A stretch of DNA of 64,000 nucleotides. Origin: M3007 sp964646615. GTDB lineage: Bacteria > Bacteroidota > Bacteroidia > Chitinophagales > Saprospiraceae. Position numbers and translations under genes: made by a program. The notes beneath the pieces are model-generated. The model was not told the origin of the DNA. It ran no database searches and saw only the letters and a program-made list of their open reading frames with translations. Location of the stretch: the NCBI GenBank assembly GCA_964646615.1, contig CAZYEV010000088.1, positions 1 to 64,000 of the forward strand, written 5' to 3'. Below are positions 15,650 to 23,921 of this stretch, piece by piece (position 1 is the first letter of the stretch; each line of letters opens with the position of its first letter).

Positions 15650-17314
15650 TTAGCGCACCATCAATTTGCGCACATAGCGCTCTTGTGCTCCTGTGAGTGT
15701 GAACACATACGCTCCGGGCGGTAGTGGCGGCAGGAGGAACTCGTTGACGTCCGCTATGGTGCTGTAGGATTGCGTATGTAGGAGCCGACCCTGCATGTCG
15801 GTAAGTTGCAGCAGTAGCGGCTCTGCAGAGGCTTGCTCTAAGGCAAAGAAGGCTTTGCCGCCAGAGGGCACTGGATTGGGATAGAGCAAGATCTTTTCGA
15901 GAGGCGCCTTTTCCTCGTGGACCGGCACTGTTGTGTTGGTGAGCCTGACCCGGCCGATGAACATGTCGTTGAGGTAGTAATCATTGGAAGTTCTGGTTCC
16001 ATACAGATAAAAAGCGGTAGAGTCGCTCGACAGGTGCATCTTTACACTTCGAGAGCCAAAGCCGTTCCCTTTGGGGAAAAGCACATACATGAAATAACCC
16101 GTGGTATGTGGGCCGCCGAAAGCAGAGTCCAGCACTCCATTGAGCCGAAAACGGGCTACATAAGCGCCCAGGGAGCCGTCGTCGGTCTCGCTGCTCAGGT
16201 AGTAGTGGTCGTCCAGGCGGAATACGCTCCTCCACTTAGGAATGCGCGAAAGCGGCTTTGTACGGGCAAAGTAGATGCCCTTGTTAGCAAAGGAGCTGTC
16301 TAAGCGGCCGTCTTCAGCCCACAGGCGTGCCATCAGCAGTTGGTCCAGGTTTTGTTGGCCGATGACCAGCAGGCGTCCGTCGGCATCTAAGTGCAACAAC
16401 TGCACAGATGCCTCGTAATACTGAGCAAACGCTGAAGGTTTGGAGAAGATCACCCGCATGCCCTGGTTTCCAAATGAAGCATCGGGCTGGCCGTCAGGCA
16501 AATAGCGCAAAATGCGCGTGGTGTACTCGCCCTCATTGCATTGCACTTGGAACACCCCCGGGTAGCCTCCTACGATTATCCGTCCCTGTGAGTCCACAAC
16601 CATATCGCCCAGGGAACTGACGGCACACTTTTCGGATAATTCAGCGTAGACAAAGCCGCCGTGGCCGAAGGAGCTGTCTACCTGCCCGTTGGGCATCAGG
16701 CGCCCCAGAAAAATGCGTGAAGAGTCTGCCAAAAGCCAATACGGAAACCACTGGATACCATAGGCAGCTGTACCTCCAATCAGGATTTTGGCGTCTGGCA
16801 AAACGATGACGTGGCTGATCCATTCGGTTTGGCCGGGCAAATCTATGATAACTTGCCCCTGTGCGCCGAAGGTCGTGTCCAATTGGCCATGTACGTTGGT
16901 GCGCACCAGGAGCAATTTTTCTCTCGATGAAGCGGTTTCACGGGTAAAGCCGCCCATGAGTATCCGGTCGGAACCGTATAAAGTAGCGGTGAGGCAGCTG
17001 TCGGTGAAGCGTCCTAAGGGGAGCAGCAGGTGGCCCCACTGGCCAAAGGAGAAGTCGTATCGCCCGTTGGGCTGCAGACGCGCAATGGCTAAGACTGCGC
17101 TTCGGTTCTCCTCTGGACTGGTTCCTACCATGAGTATCCTGCCATCGGGCAAAAACAGCGCGTCGGCTAAAAAATCCGCCCTTTGGCCAAAGTAGGTGAG
17201 CGTCAGGTGGTTTAGAAATGAATATCCGAACGTCGAGTCCAGCACCTGCGCCGTCAGGTGCCCGGCATTGAGCCATCCGAGGAAGAAGACGAAGAGAAGA
17301 GTCAGCCTGTTCAT
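15650..17314 (-). CDS. Secreted delta-60 repeat beta-propeller protein with T9SS domain
   Basis: A 554-residue secreted protein starting at ATG 17314 (MNRLTLLFVFFLGWL signal peptide). The body is built from repeats of about 55-60 residues with the hallmark LxPDGRILxxG and LDxxFGxxG patterns: LFLPDGRILMVGT, LDTTFGAQGQ, VDSSFGHGG, PDASFGNQG and LDSSFANKG. This is the delta-60 (DUF5122) repeat that folds into beta-propellers. The C-terminus (ILLYPNPVPSGG to YVRKLMVR) is a T9SS type A sorting domain. Probably displayed on or released from the cell surface; binding function is inferred only. First of four minus-strand secreted proteins read here from right to left. Confidence 0.88.
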   Translation of the reverse strand: MNRLTLLFVFFLGWLNAGHLTAQVLDSTFGYSFLNHLTLTYFGQRADFLADALFLPDGRILMVGTSPEENRSAVLAIARLQPNGRYDFSFGQWGHLLLPLGRFTDSCLTATLYGSDRILMGGFTRETASSREKLLLVRTNVHGQLDTTFGAQGQVIIDLPGQTEWISHVIVLPDAKILIGGTAAYGIQWFPYWLLADSSRIFLGRLMPNGQVDSSFGHGGFVYAELSEKCAVSSLGDMVVDSQGRIIVGGYPGVFQVQCNEGEYTTRILRYLPDGQPDASFGNQGMRVIFSKPSAFAQYYEASVQLLHLDADGRLLVIGQQNLDQLLMARLWAEDGRLDSSFANKGIYFARTKPLSRIPKWRSVFRLDDHYYLSSETDDGSLGAYVARFRLNGVLDSAFGGPHTTGYFMYVLFPKGNGFGSRSVKMHLSSDSTAFYLYGTRTSNDYYLNDMFIGRVRLTNTTVPVHEEKAPLEKILLYPNPVPSGGKAFFALEQASAEPLLLQLTDMQGRLLHTQSYSTIADVNEFLLPPLPPGAYVFTLTGAQERYVRKLMVR

Positions 17315-17353
17315 GGGAGCGGGAGCATGGAGCATAAGAAGGTGTGGAATGTT

Positions 17354-18898
17354 TTATCGCAGTACGACAACTCTTTGCGTTGCCACGGCGCCCGAAGACG
17401 CGCGGTAGGTTAGCAGGTACAATCCTGCGGGTAGGTGGCCTGTGGGCAGTGCCAGCGTCGTTTGGCCGCGCTCCACGGGTTGGTGCAGCAGCAGGCGGCC
17501 GGTGGCATCGCTGAGCGTCAGCGTGCCCTCGCCGTCCTCTGCCTCCGGCATCTGCACCCACAGTTGTGGGCCGATGAGCGGGTTGGGCCATGCGCGCAAC
17601 CACACTGCCCGGTGTTGAGCGGCCTGAGGTGCGCTCAGTGGCCCGTCAATGCCCAGCGTGTCGCATGGGCTGTCGGGCAGGTCGTACAGCCGGTAGTTCA
17701 CCGAGTAGGGCAGCGTGCGAACGTTCCACACCGGCAGCGCCAGGGCTCTTGGGCGGAAGTCCACCTGCATGATTGGTCGGCGCTCCAGGTTGCGCAACAC
17801 GTGCAGGTGTTGCGCTCGCGAGGGTTGGGCGCTGTACACGGCTCCATCTGGCCCGTACGCCAGATAGCCGAACGTCGTGCCGGGCACTTCGTAAAGGGCT
17901 GGTTCTCGCGGATTATAGGCAGCGCGCACCGTGTCAAAGGCGGGCTTGTCGCCCGTGGTCAGATTGGCGCGCCACAGCACCAGATGCGAGGTGGCATACA
18001 GATATTTGCCCGAGGGCGAAAACACCACGCCGCCGCCCGGCACCCAGTGCCCGCCCGTTACGGGAATTCCCGTCGGCTGGCCCAGCTGCCCTGAGCAGCG
18101 GTCAAAGGGCCACACGCTCACCTGGCAGTCGCCCCAGTTGGCGATGCGGTCGCCCTGCAGCGACACGGCCATGGCCAGGTGTTTCTCGCACTGCCTGTTG
18201 AGGACGCCCACCGTCTGCGGTACGCCCACCTCGATGCCCTGAGGCGTCAGCAGCAGTGCGTGCCACACGGCATTGCCGTACTGCGGCACCAGCACCCACC
18301 AATCGCGCCCGTTGCCGTGGCGCACCACCGCAAAATGGCCCAGATCGCCCGAGAGCAGCACGCGGTTTTTCTCCACTACATCGCCCAGCCCACCGCGCAG
18401 CCGCATGTCCACCACTGTGGCGTACAGCGGGCCCAGCCGCAGTTTGCGCACCGGCTCGTACTCGGCGCCCAGGTGGAGCAGGTAGTAGCGGTTGCTGTCG
18501 CCCGGGTCGGGCAGCGCCACAGCGCCCTGAGGCACGATGTAACCCTTTTGGGCACACACCAGGTCGCGCATTGGGCCGGGGTTCAGCCCTTCGCCGTTGG
18601 GCATCACCTGATGCTGCCGGTCGGCCACCGCGCAGCCGTTGGTGTAGAAGAGCAACTCGCCCGCAGCACTGCTCATGGCTGCCGTAGTGCCCTCGAAGTT
18701 GAACGCCAGCGGCTGCGCCTCCGCGCGGGCGGTATCGTCGAAGATAATGCGCGCCTGACCGTGCCCGGGCAGACCGGGAAACTCGGCATAGCCCGTCAGC
18801 CAGTGGCGATCGTATCGCTGTGCCTGGGCCGCACAACAGGCCAGCACCAGCAGCGCGAGCACCCAAAAATTTCTTCCATTTCTCATGATGTGGCGCAT
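17354..18898 (-). CDS. Secreted protein of the HGNGRDWW family with T9SS domain
   Basis: A 514-residue protein with a signal peptide (start at 18898 or, more naturally, the Met at 18886, MRNGRNFWVLALLVLACC). The body has beta-propeller-like features: ELLFYTNGCAVAD, VVRHGNGRDWWVLVPQ and VVFSPSGKYLYATSH. The C-terminus is a T9SS type A domain (RAWPNPLIGPQ to ATQRVVVLR). It is paralogous to the adjacent upstream gene: FYTNG, NPG, HGNGRDWW, FSP.(G/N).(K/R)YLY and SPCDTL occur in the same order in both. The TAA stop of that gene touches this ATG, implying one transcript. GC content is high throughout, unlike the 5' part of its paralogue. Function unknown. Confidence 0.82.
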   Translation of the reverse strand: MRHIMRNGRNFWVLALLVLACCAAQAQRYDRHWLTGYAEFPGLPGHGQARIIFDDTARAEAQPLAFNFEGTTAAMSSAAGELLFYTNGCAVADRQHQVMPNGEGLNPGPMRDLVCAQKGYIVPQGAVALPDPGDSNRYYLLHLGAEYEPVRKLRLGPLYATVVDMRLRGGLGDVVEKNRVLLSGDLGHFAVVRHGNGRDWWVLVPQYGNAVWHALLLTPQGIEVGVPQTVGVLNRQCEKHLAMAVSLQGDRIANWGDCQVSVWPFDRCSGQLGQPTGIPVTGGHWVPGGGVVFSPSGKYLYATSHLVLWRANLTTGDKPAFDTVRAAYNPREPALYEVPGTTFGYLAYGPDGAVYSAQPSRAQHLHVLRNLERRPIMQVDFRPRALALPVWNVRTLPYSVNYRLYDLPDSPCDTLGIDGPLSAPQAAQHRAVWLRAWPNPLIGPQLWVQMPEAEDGEGTLTLSDATGRLLLHQPVERGQTTLALPTGHLPAGLYLLTYRASSGAVATQRVVVLR

Positions 18899-20383
18899 TT
18901 ATGGGCGGTGGTCGGGTGTGGGTTTTTCCGTTCGTTCGAGCAGCAGCAGTGGCGGCTGTCCTGGGCGCCGGCCGAAGTCCTCCCACGGCGGCATGACGAG
19001 GTCCAGGATGGGTATTTCTGGCGGCGTCTGTCCGGGCGGCAGCGGCTTGCCGATGGGCGGCAGCAGGGTGTAGCCCTCTCTGCGTTGCGCCTCCACCGGC
19101 GGCTCGTAGGGCAGGTGCGTGAAACCGTCACCCGGACGCTGACCATTGAGCGTATCGCACGGAGAACCCTCCCACTCACCTAAACGGTAGTTGGGGTATA
19201 CGGACATGGTTGCGCTATTGAACTTAGGCAAACTCACCCCGTACTGTTCAACATCAGCTGCCTGAATAGGTAAATCGGGATTGTGAATAACATGGAGACG
19301 TAATGTACTATTTGCTGTGGAATAATAGACTTTTCCATCAGGTGCAAGATTAGGTATAGTGAAAACCGTAGCAAAGGGGGGATATGGCGATGAGAAACCA
19401 TCAAATTGTGCTATTGTGTCTATGCTAGGACGAGTATTAATCGAAATCATATCAAGTACTGTAATGACTAAAAAAGAGGAGAGATACAGATAACGAGAGT
19501 TAGGTGAAAAGGCCAGAAAAGTTTTTGACTCTCTTATAGTGTTTCCATCATATAATGGCAATATTTTTAGGTTGTAAAATTCACCTGTACAGCGATCAAA
19601 GTTATAGATATACAGCCCTCTTCCGCCATCACACCTTACATAGATACCTCCATCTGGTGAGAAAACACAAAACCCTGGATTATCCATATCTGGGAAAGAG
19701 TATTCCATAGGCCGCCTAAATGGTCCATGTATCCCTTCAGAGTTAAGTAAAAAAATATATATGGATGGATCAGTTAGGCTCCCAGAGATGATCCACCAAT
19801 CTCGCCCATTGCCGTGTTTGACGGCTGCAGGCCATGCGTATCTTTCATGACACGGCAACAGGATTTGATTCTTTTTAATCACTCTTCCAAGACCATTGTT
19901 GGCGCTCATATCTATTAAGGTATAATAAAGTGGACAGTATAGATGACGGTCTAGCGCATAGTCTGCAGCAAGGTGAAACATATAGTAATGATTAGGTTTA
20001 TTCGGCGCTGGCAAAGCAAAGCAGCCAGAAATTAAGTTATAGCCTTCTTGTTTACGTTGTTGCCATACGATGCCAGGGTTAATTGTATCGCCGTTTTCCA
20101 TAAGGTTATGTGCGGCATTTTGTATAGAAATACCATTCGTGTAAAAAGCTAAATATCCTGAAGAGTCTGAACATACTGTGGACTGTACGAAAAAGTTAAT
20201 TTTATGTTCGCCACTCTTAATTCTTGGAGGACTATCTTTAAAATCCATTTCGATGGCTCCATGGAGTGGGCTAGGTACGCCCGTATAGTAGCCAAATAGT
20301 TGGATATAATCATGTTTTTGTGTCCATGTATACGGCAGGTTCAAGACCATCAGGCAGAATGACAGAGATATAATTCGAGTCAT
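18899..20383 (-). CDS. Paralogue of the preceding secreted protein, lacking a T9SS domain
   Basis: A 494-residue secreted protein (signal peptide MTRIISLSFCLMVLNLPYTW). It shares FYTNG, NPG, HGNGRDWW, the FSPN.RYLY motif and SPCDTL with its neighbour but has no sorting domain. After SPCDTLNGQRP the sequence becomes a proline-rich tail of about 70 residues (EGYTLLPPIGKPLPPGQTPP). Base composition changes inside the gene: about 19200-20383 is AT-rich with rare codons (ATA, AGA, TTA), while 18899-19190 is very GC-rich. That suggests a mosaic from recombination or gene conversion. Without a sorting domain it may stay periplasmic. Function unknown. Confidence 0.75.
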   Translation of the reverse strand: MTRIISLSFCLMVLNLPYTWTQKHDYIQLFGYYTGVPSPLHGAIEMDFKDSPPRIKSGEHKINFFVQSTVCSDSSGYLAFYTNGISIQNAAHNLMENGDTINPGIVWQQRKQEGYNLISGCFALPAPNKPNHYYMFHLAADYALDRHLYCPLYYTLIDMSANNGLGRVIKKNQILLPCHERYAWPAAVKHGNGRDWWIISGSLTDPSIYIFLLNSEGIHGPFRRPMEYSFPDMDNPGFCVFSPDGGIYVRCDGGRGLYIYNFDRCTGEFYNLKILPLYDGNTIRESKTFLAFSPNSRYLYLSSFLVITVLDMISINTRPSIDTIAQFDGFSSPYPPFATVFTIPNLAPDGKVYYSTANSTLRLHVIHNPDLPIQAADVEQYGVSLPKFNSATMSVYPNYRLGEWEGSPCDTLNGQRPGDGFTHLPYEPPVEAQRREGYTLLPPIGKPLPPGQTPPEIPILDLVMPPWEDFGRRPGQPPLLLLERTEKPTPDHRP

Positions 20384-20397
20384 TATAACATAATAAA

Positions 20398-20433
20398 AAA
20401 TATGCGGAGGCTGCTGTATTGAGCAGCCTCCGC
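20398..20433 (-). terminator. Terminator of the parallel beta-helix gene
   Basis: A perfect 12-bp stem, GCGGAGGCTGCT (20404-20415) with AGCAGCCTCCGC (20422-20433), loop of 6. On the minus strand it is followed by ATATTTTTTATTA, 12 bases past the upstream gene's stop. Confidence 0.85.
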
Positions 20434-20444
20434 GGGTGATGTTT

Positions 20445-23297
20445 TTAGTGAACGACGCTCATTCGGCTGAGTACTCGTACGCCTTGTTCGGTCTGGACGC
20501 TTATTTGATAAACGCCAGCGGGTAAGGAGCGGGTTTCTACGTCGAGTGCTGTTGTTTCGCTAAGGAGCATCTGCTGTACCATTTGCCCCTGAGGGTTGAA
20601 AACTCGCAGCGTTCCCGTTGTGGGTTGCTCGAATACTAATCGGCAGCGGTCAGAGGCCGGGTTGGGCATTAGCCGTGCCGTCGGTATTGTTGTTTCGGCG
20701 CGGCTACGCGGCGCCACATAGCCCGGACACATGGCCGCGTCGTCGTAATGGGTGGCGTCGAGGGCGGCGCGCGCCATCACCACGCCAATACCGCCTTCGT
20801 GGCGGCACTGGTCGGCAATGGCTTGCAGGGCATTGTATTGTTCTGTGGTCCAGCTTTCTGCACCCGACAGAACGCGCTCCACCTCGAGTGCCAGCACGGT
20901 CTTGAGATTTTGTTCCCATACCTCAGTGGCGTCTATGAGCGACAGGTCGAGGGCCAGTTGCTGCGCGCGATTGGCAATCAGGTCAGCGTATTGGCCGGCC
21001 AGGTCTGCGCTCGTTTGTTGCAAGGCAAGGAGCGCGTCCTGTGCTTCGGCCAGGCTCTGCAGCAGGGCTTCCCGTTCGGCTTGTGTTTCGGCATCCCGCA
21101 ATTGCGCATAAAGCATGCGAATTGTCTCGATCTGGTCTTCGATGTCCGATTGGTTATCCGTCCAGGCGGCCTCCAGTGCCGGTGTAAAGCGGTAAAGATG
21201 GTTCCAGTCGCGTCTGGCGCGATAAAGGCTTCCCATAACGCCGGCCTCACGGCCTAAGTAAAATGCTTCTGCAGCGCTGTTCGCCGGGCGCAGCTCGGGA
21301 TGTTCGGCCAGTACGGCAAACGCGCGGAACTCCGCCTCCCACACCGAGGCCGGATAGCCCCTGAAGGCAGGAAATGTTCCGGCTATAGCCATCTCATCGC
21401 TTGCCGAAAGGGTCCGCTCGCCGCCAGTGCTTTCAAAGCAGAATAATATGCTACTGGGAAGACCGCCTGACTCAATAAACCAATCCAAGGGCTGGCGAGG
21501 GTTGGCCCAAAAGTCTGAATTCGTGTTCGGGTCGTTGATAAAAAACGTAGGTCCAGGAGAGGTTGGACCATCATAGAGGGCCTCGAATAATCCCCCCGGT
21601 GGCAGGTCGCCTGGCCATCGGTTTTCTTTTTCGTATTGTTGACCGATGATGGTGCCGTCGGCGAGATATAGCCCGATGATGTTGTTGGACATGACGTTAT
21701 AGCGGAAGTCCGTCCCATCACATTCAGGGCCATCAAAATCTACGCCTCGGTTGAGGCCGCTGGTGGAATTGCAAGATATGAACGTGTTGCCTGACTCGTT
21801 GATGTAGATGCCACGATAGGGCGTGGCGTTCAGGACGGTATTCGGCCCGACCACACCTGAGACTTCGTTACCGATAAGCCGATTGTTTGGCGATGCGAAT
21901 TGCCAGATACCCCGAAAGTCATGCGGCGCAGTGCTGCTGTAATTTTGGTAAAACTCATTATCCTCCATAGTCAGGCCAGAGGATCGGAGGACATAGATAC
22001 CCGTAGACTCGTACGTGATGAACGGGTCTGGCGCTACCTTAGCATCGTCGTAGAACTTGTTCTTATAAATGTAACCACCGCCCGTAAGCGATGCAAAGCT
22101 GTTGGTGTGCCAGCGTATCCAGTTCCTCAAGCCATTTTCGCCTTCGCTGTTATCTATGGCGATGTTGTCCTGGATAGTTGCCTGAGTGAGCAGAGACTGC
22201 AAGATGTAAATGCCAAAGAAATCGTATGCCTCAAAGCGATTTCTGCGGATATCGAAGGCAACTGGAGATGTATTACCGAGAGAGGATACCCCGCGCTGCA
22301 CCTTTTGCAAGAAAGCATCTTTGAGCGTTACGTTGTAGTTTTGGCTGCTGATACCAAATCCATAGTTGCTGACCATGGGCGGACTGGTTGCGGCGCTCCC
22401 TAAACCTGTGATAGTAGCGCTGTATGTTCCACCGGAACCCTTCAGCGAAATGGCGATTCCCGTCGGGCTCGTTCTAAATACGGTGTTTACCACATCCAAG
22501 TTGCTATTGGCTGCCTGAATGCCCGTCGGGTATCCGATAACCTGGTTGGGTATTCCGTCTGGAACCACATTTCCGATGGTTATTTGCGGCACATTGGATA
22601 ACCGTATAGCCGCTGGAGCGCCGGCACTGCATCCAGAAACCTGAATGGCAGACCCATCAAAAAGGTTATAGGCAATACCATCGCCCATTAATGTAACTTT
22701 ACCATATACCTGCACGCAAGTGTAGGTGTCATTGAACTGATTACCGGCTACTTCAGCCTTAGAATTAGGTAATAAGATAACGCCTTCGCACGAATTGGCG
22801 ATGGCATTTCCTTCCAACTGAAGTATTCCATTGGCGTCCACCTGAATGCCGTACCAGGGACTGCCGCATCCACGCAAGGCGGATTGCTCTATACGCACAT
22901 GGCTTTTGATCCACAGGAGAGCTCCATTGAGAAAAATGATGTCAGAACCTGGCGCAAAGACATAGTCTTCGGTGAATTCGATGTAATTTAATACGATAAT
23001 CTTCTGCGCCTGTGTCTGAGCCTGGTCAAATGGAAGCAACTTGCCGGCGGCAATCAGATCCGGAGACGTCCCAAACGTGATGCACTTGTATTCGCTGATG
23101 TTGTTAACACACGGAATAGCAGCATCGCATTGTGCATTACTCGTATTCCTGAAGCCAGCAATCAGAAGCATAATTAACGTAAGGTAGTTCAGGGCTTTGG
23201 ATAAGAAGAGGGAATTTAATGTTGCCCCCCCCCCCAAATACTCAAAATGAAATTTTTCATAATTACGGAAGGTTTTTGAAATGGATACGAAGCCCAT
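20445..23297 (-). CDS. Large secreted parallel beta-helix protein with T9SS domain; start in a poly-G tract region
   Basis: The frame spans 950 codons. About residues 60-580 are a right-handed parallel beta-helix region (many short repeats with Gly/Asn turns such as GIQVDANGILQLEGNAIAN and LKGSGGTYSATITGLG), the fold of pectate-lyase-like and adhesin proteins. A helical region follows (about 690-850, Gln/Glu/Ala-rich). A T9SS type A domain closes it (ARLMPNPASDR to LSRMSVVH). The start is unclear: an 11-G run lies at 23235-23225. The ATG at 23297 reads through it in frame but leaves the signal peptide (ALNYLTLIMLLIAG) internal. Alternatives are the TTG at 23238, just before the run, or the ATG at 23171. 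The ATG at 23260 (MKNFILSIW) would fuse to this frame only with 12 or 9 G. Confidence 0.82.
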   Translation of the reverse strand: MGFVSISKTFRNYEKFHFEYLGGGATLNSLFLSKALNYLTLIMLLIAGFRNTSNAQCDAAIPCVNNISEYKCITFGTSPDLIAAGKLLPFDQAQTQAQKIIVLNYIEFTEDYVFAPGSDIIFLNGALLWIKSHVRIEQSALRGCGSPWYGIQVDANGILQLEGNAIANSCEGVILLPNSKAEVAGNQFNDTYTCVQVYGKVTLMGDGIAYNLFDGSAIQVSGCSAGAPAAIRLSNVPQITIGNVVPDGIPNQVIGYPTGIQAANSNLDVVNTVFRTSPTGIAISLKGSGGTYSATITGLGSAATSPPMVSNYGFGISSQNYNVTLKDAFLQKVQRGVSSLGNTSPVAFDIRRNRFEAYDFFGIYILQSLLTQATIQDNIAIDNSEGENGLRNWIRWHTNSFASLTGGGYIYKNKFYDDAKVAPDPFITYESTGIYVLRSSGLTMEDNEFYQNYSSTAPHDFRGIWQFASPNNRLIGNEVSGVVGPNTVLNATPYRGIYINESGNTFISCNSTSGLNRGVDFDGPECDGTDFRYNVMSNNIIGLYLADGTIIGQQYEKENRWPGDLPPGGLFEALYDGPTSPGPTFFINDPNTNSDFWANPRQPLDWFIESGGLPSSILFCFESTGGERTLSASDEMAIAGTFPAFRGYPASVWEAEFRAFAVLAEHPELRPANSAAEAFYLGREAGVMGSLYRARRDWNHLYRFTPALEAAWTDNQSDIEDQIETIRMLYAQLRDAETQAEREALLQSLAEAQDALLALQQTSADLAGQYADLIANRAQQLALDLSLIDATEVWEQNLKTVLALEVERVLSGAESWTTEQYNALQAIADQCRHEGGIGVVMARAALDATHYDDAAMCPGYVAPRSRAETTIPTARLMPNPASDRCRLVFEQPTTGTLRVFNPQGQMVQQMLLSETTALDVETRSLPAGVYQISVQTEQGVRVLSRMSVVH
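23225..23235 (-). repeat. Homopolymer of 11 G (minus strand) at a gene start
   Basis: Eleven consecutive C on the plus strand, read as G in the beta-helix gene. The frame from ATG 23260 ends at a TAA just after the tract at this length. One extra or two fewer G would join it to the main frame. Homopolymers of this length mutate by slippage and are also prone to sequencing error. Confidence 0.85.
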
Positions 23298-23730
23298 CTG
23301 CAGACCGGGGGGTCAGCCTGTTTGTGCGTTTACCAACAGCGGGCATTTACACCCAGATTAAAAGAAAAACGGACCGGTCCGTCTTTTTGCCCTCGCGCGA
23401 AGTAAGTCTAAGACAGGCAAAAAGACTGGACAAAATTACGGCTCTCTGCTCCTATTCTGCAAGGGCAGATTTGTCTAATTTTGGCAAAACGGCATTTTTA
23501 ACATTTGGAGCAGGGGCTTTATCTGAACAAGAGGCCGGAGATACCACTATTTTCTCCGCTGCTGTTACACCCGATTGGTCTGGCCCTCCATGTTCGAGTC
23601 TTCTACATAGGCGTCAGTGCTTTCTTTTTCAACCACCGAGGGTATTTAGAGATGCCGAGAGAAACACCTCTGCGGCCACTTTTGCGTCCTCTGCGTTTTT
23701 TTACTTTTTGTCTCGCACCAGAAAGGACAA
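23298..23730. other. Intergenic region upstream of the beta-helix gene
   Basis: About 430 bases without a convincing gene; the plus-strand frames here run into the tRNA-Arg. It holds the two inverted repeats at 23369-23426, a TAATTTTG (23476-23483, plus strand) with no gene downstream in that direction, and a degraded-looking AT-richer stretch with TTGCGTCCTCTGCG (about 23682). No TAnnTTTG box was found on the minus strand for the beta-helix gene. Confidence 0.5.
23369..23426. repeat. Overlapping palindrome and 11-bp inverted repeat
   Basis: ACGGACCGGTCCGT (23369-23382) is a perfect 14-bp palindrome. GTCTTTTTGCC (23381-23391) and GGCAAAAAGAC (23416-23426) form a perfect 11-bp inverted repeat with a 24-base spacer. 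The two share two bases. They lie about 70-190 bases before the beta-helix gene start, so a regulator site or stem-loop is possible. Confidence 0.7.
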
Positions 23731-23771
23731 GGAAAAGCGGCTGCGCAGCCTCGGGAGGAAGCGCAGCCGCT
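23731..23771 (-). terminator. Terminator of tRNA-Arg(CCG)
   Basis: AGCGGCTGCGC (23736-23746) pairs perfectly with GCGCAGCCGCT (23761-23771). On the minus strand it is followed by TTTTCCTTG, 14 bases past the tRNA 3' end. Confidence 0.8.
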
Positions 23772-23784
23772 GGCGTATTGGGAG

Positions 23785-23856
23785 TAGTCCCGAGTGGAAT
23801 CGAACCACTATCTGAGGCTCCGGAGGCCTCCGTTCTATCCATTGAACTACGGGACC
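23785..23856 (-). tRNA. tRNA-Arg (anticodon CCG)
   Basis: A 72-nt minus-strand tRNA without encoded CCA. The acceptor GGTCCCG pairs with CGGGACT (G-T at the first pair). The anticodon stem GAGGC/GCCTC encloses loop CTCCGGA, giving anticodon CCG, and the T-arm has GGTTCGATTCC. It reads CGG. Confidence 0.93.
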
Positions 23857-23874
23857 AGGTTCGGAAAACGGCGA

Positions 23875-23882
23875 CAAAGGTA
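23875..23882 (-). promoter_or_regulatory. -7 box TACCTTTG for tRNA-Arg(CCG)
   Basis: Minus-strand TACCTTTG ends 19 bases before the tRNA. It lies between the acyltransferase stop codon (23922) and the tRNA, so the tRNA has its own start site. Confidence 0.65.
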
Positions 23883-23921
23883 GGGCAAACGGGAAGATGG
23901 GCGGTGCGCTTGGGGTTAGTT

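Noticed and set aside
23219..23815. Plus-strand frame of 198 codons starting at the poly-C tract
   Set aside because: It runs through palindromes and a terminator and into the tRNA-Arg gene, and its composition is not protein-like.
12045..23856. The pair of tRNA-Arg genes as att-site or integration boundaries
   Set aside because: No integrase, no truncated tRNA copies and no direct repeats were seen near either tRNA, although the region between them includes the AT-rich secreted-protein genes.
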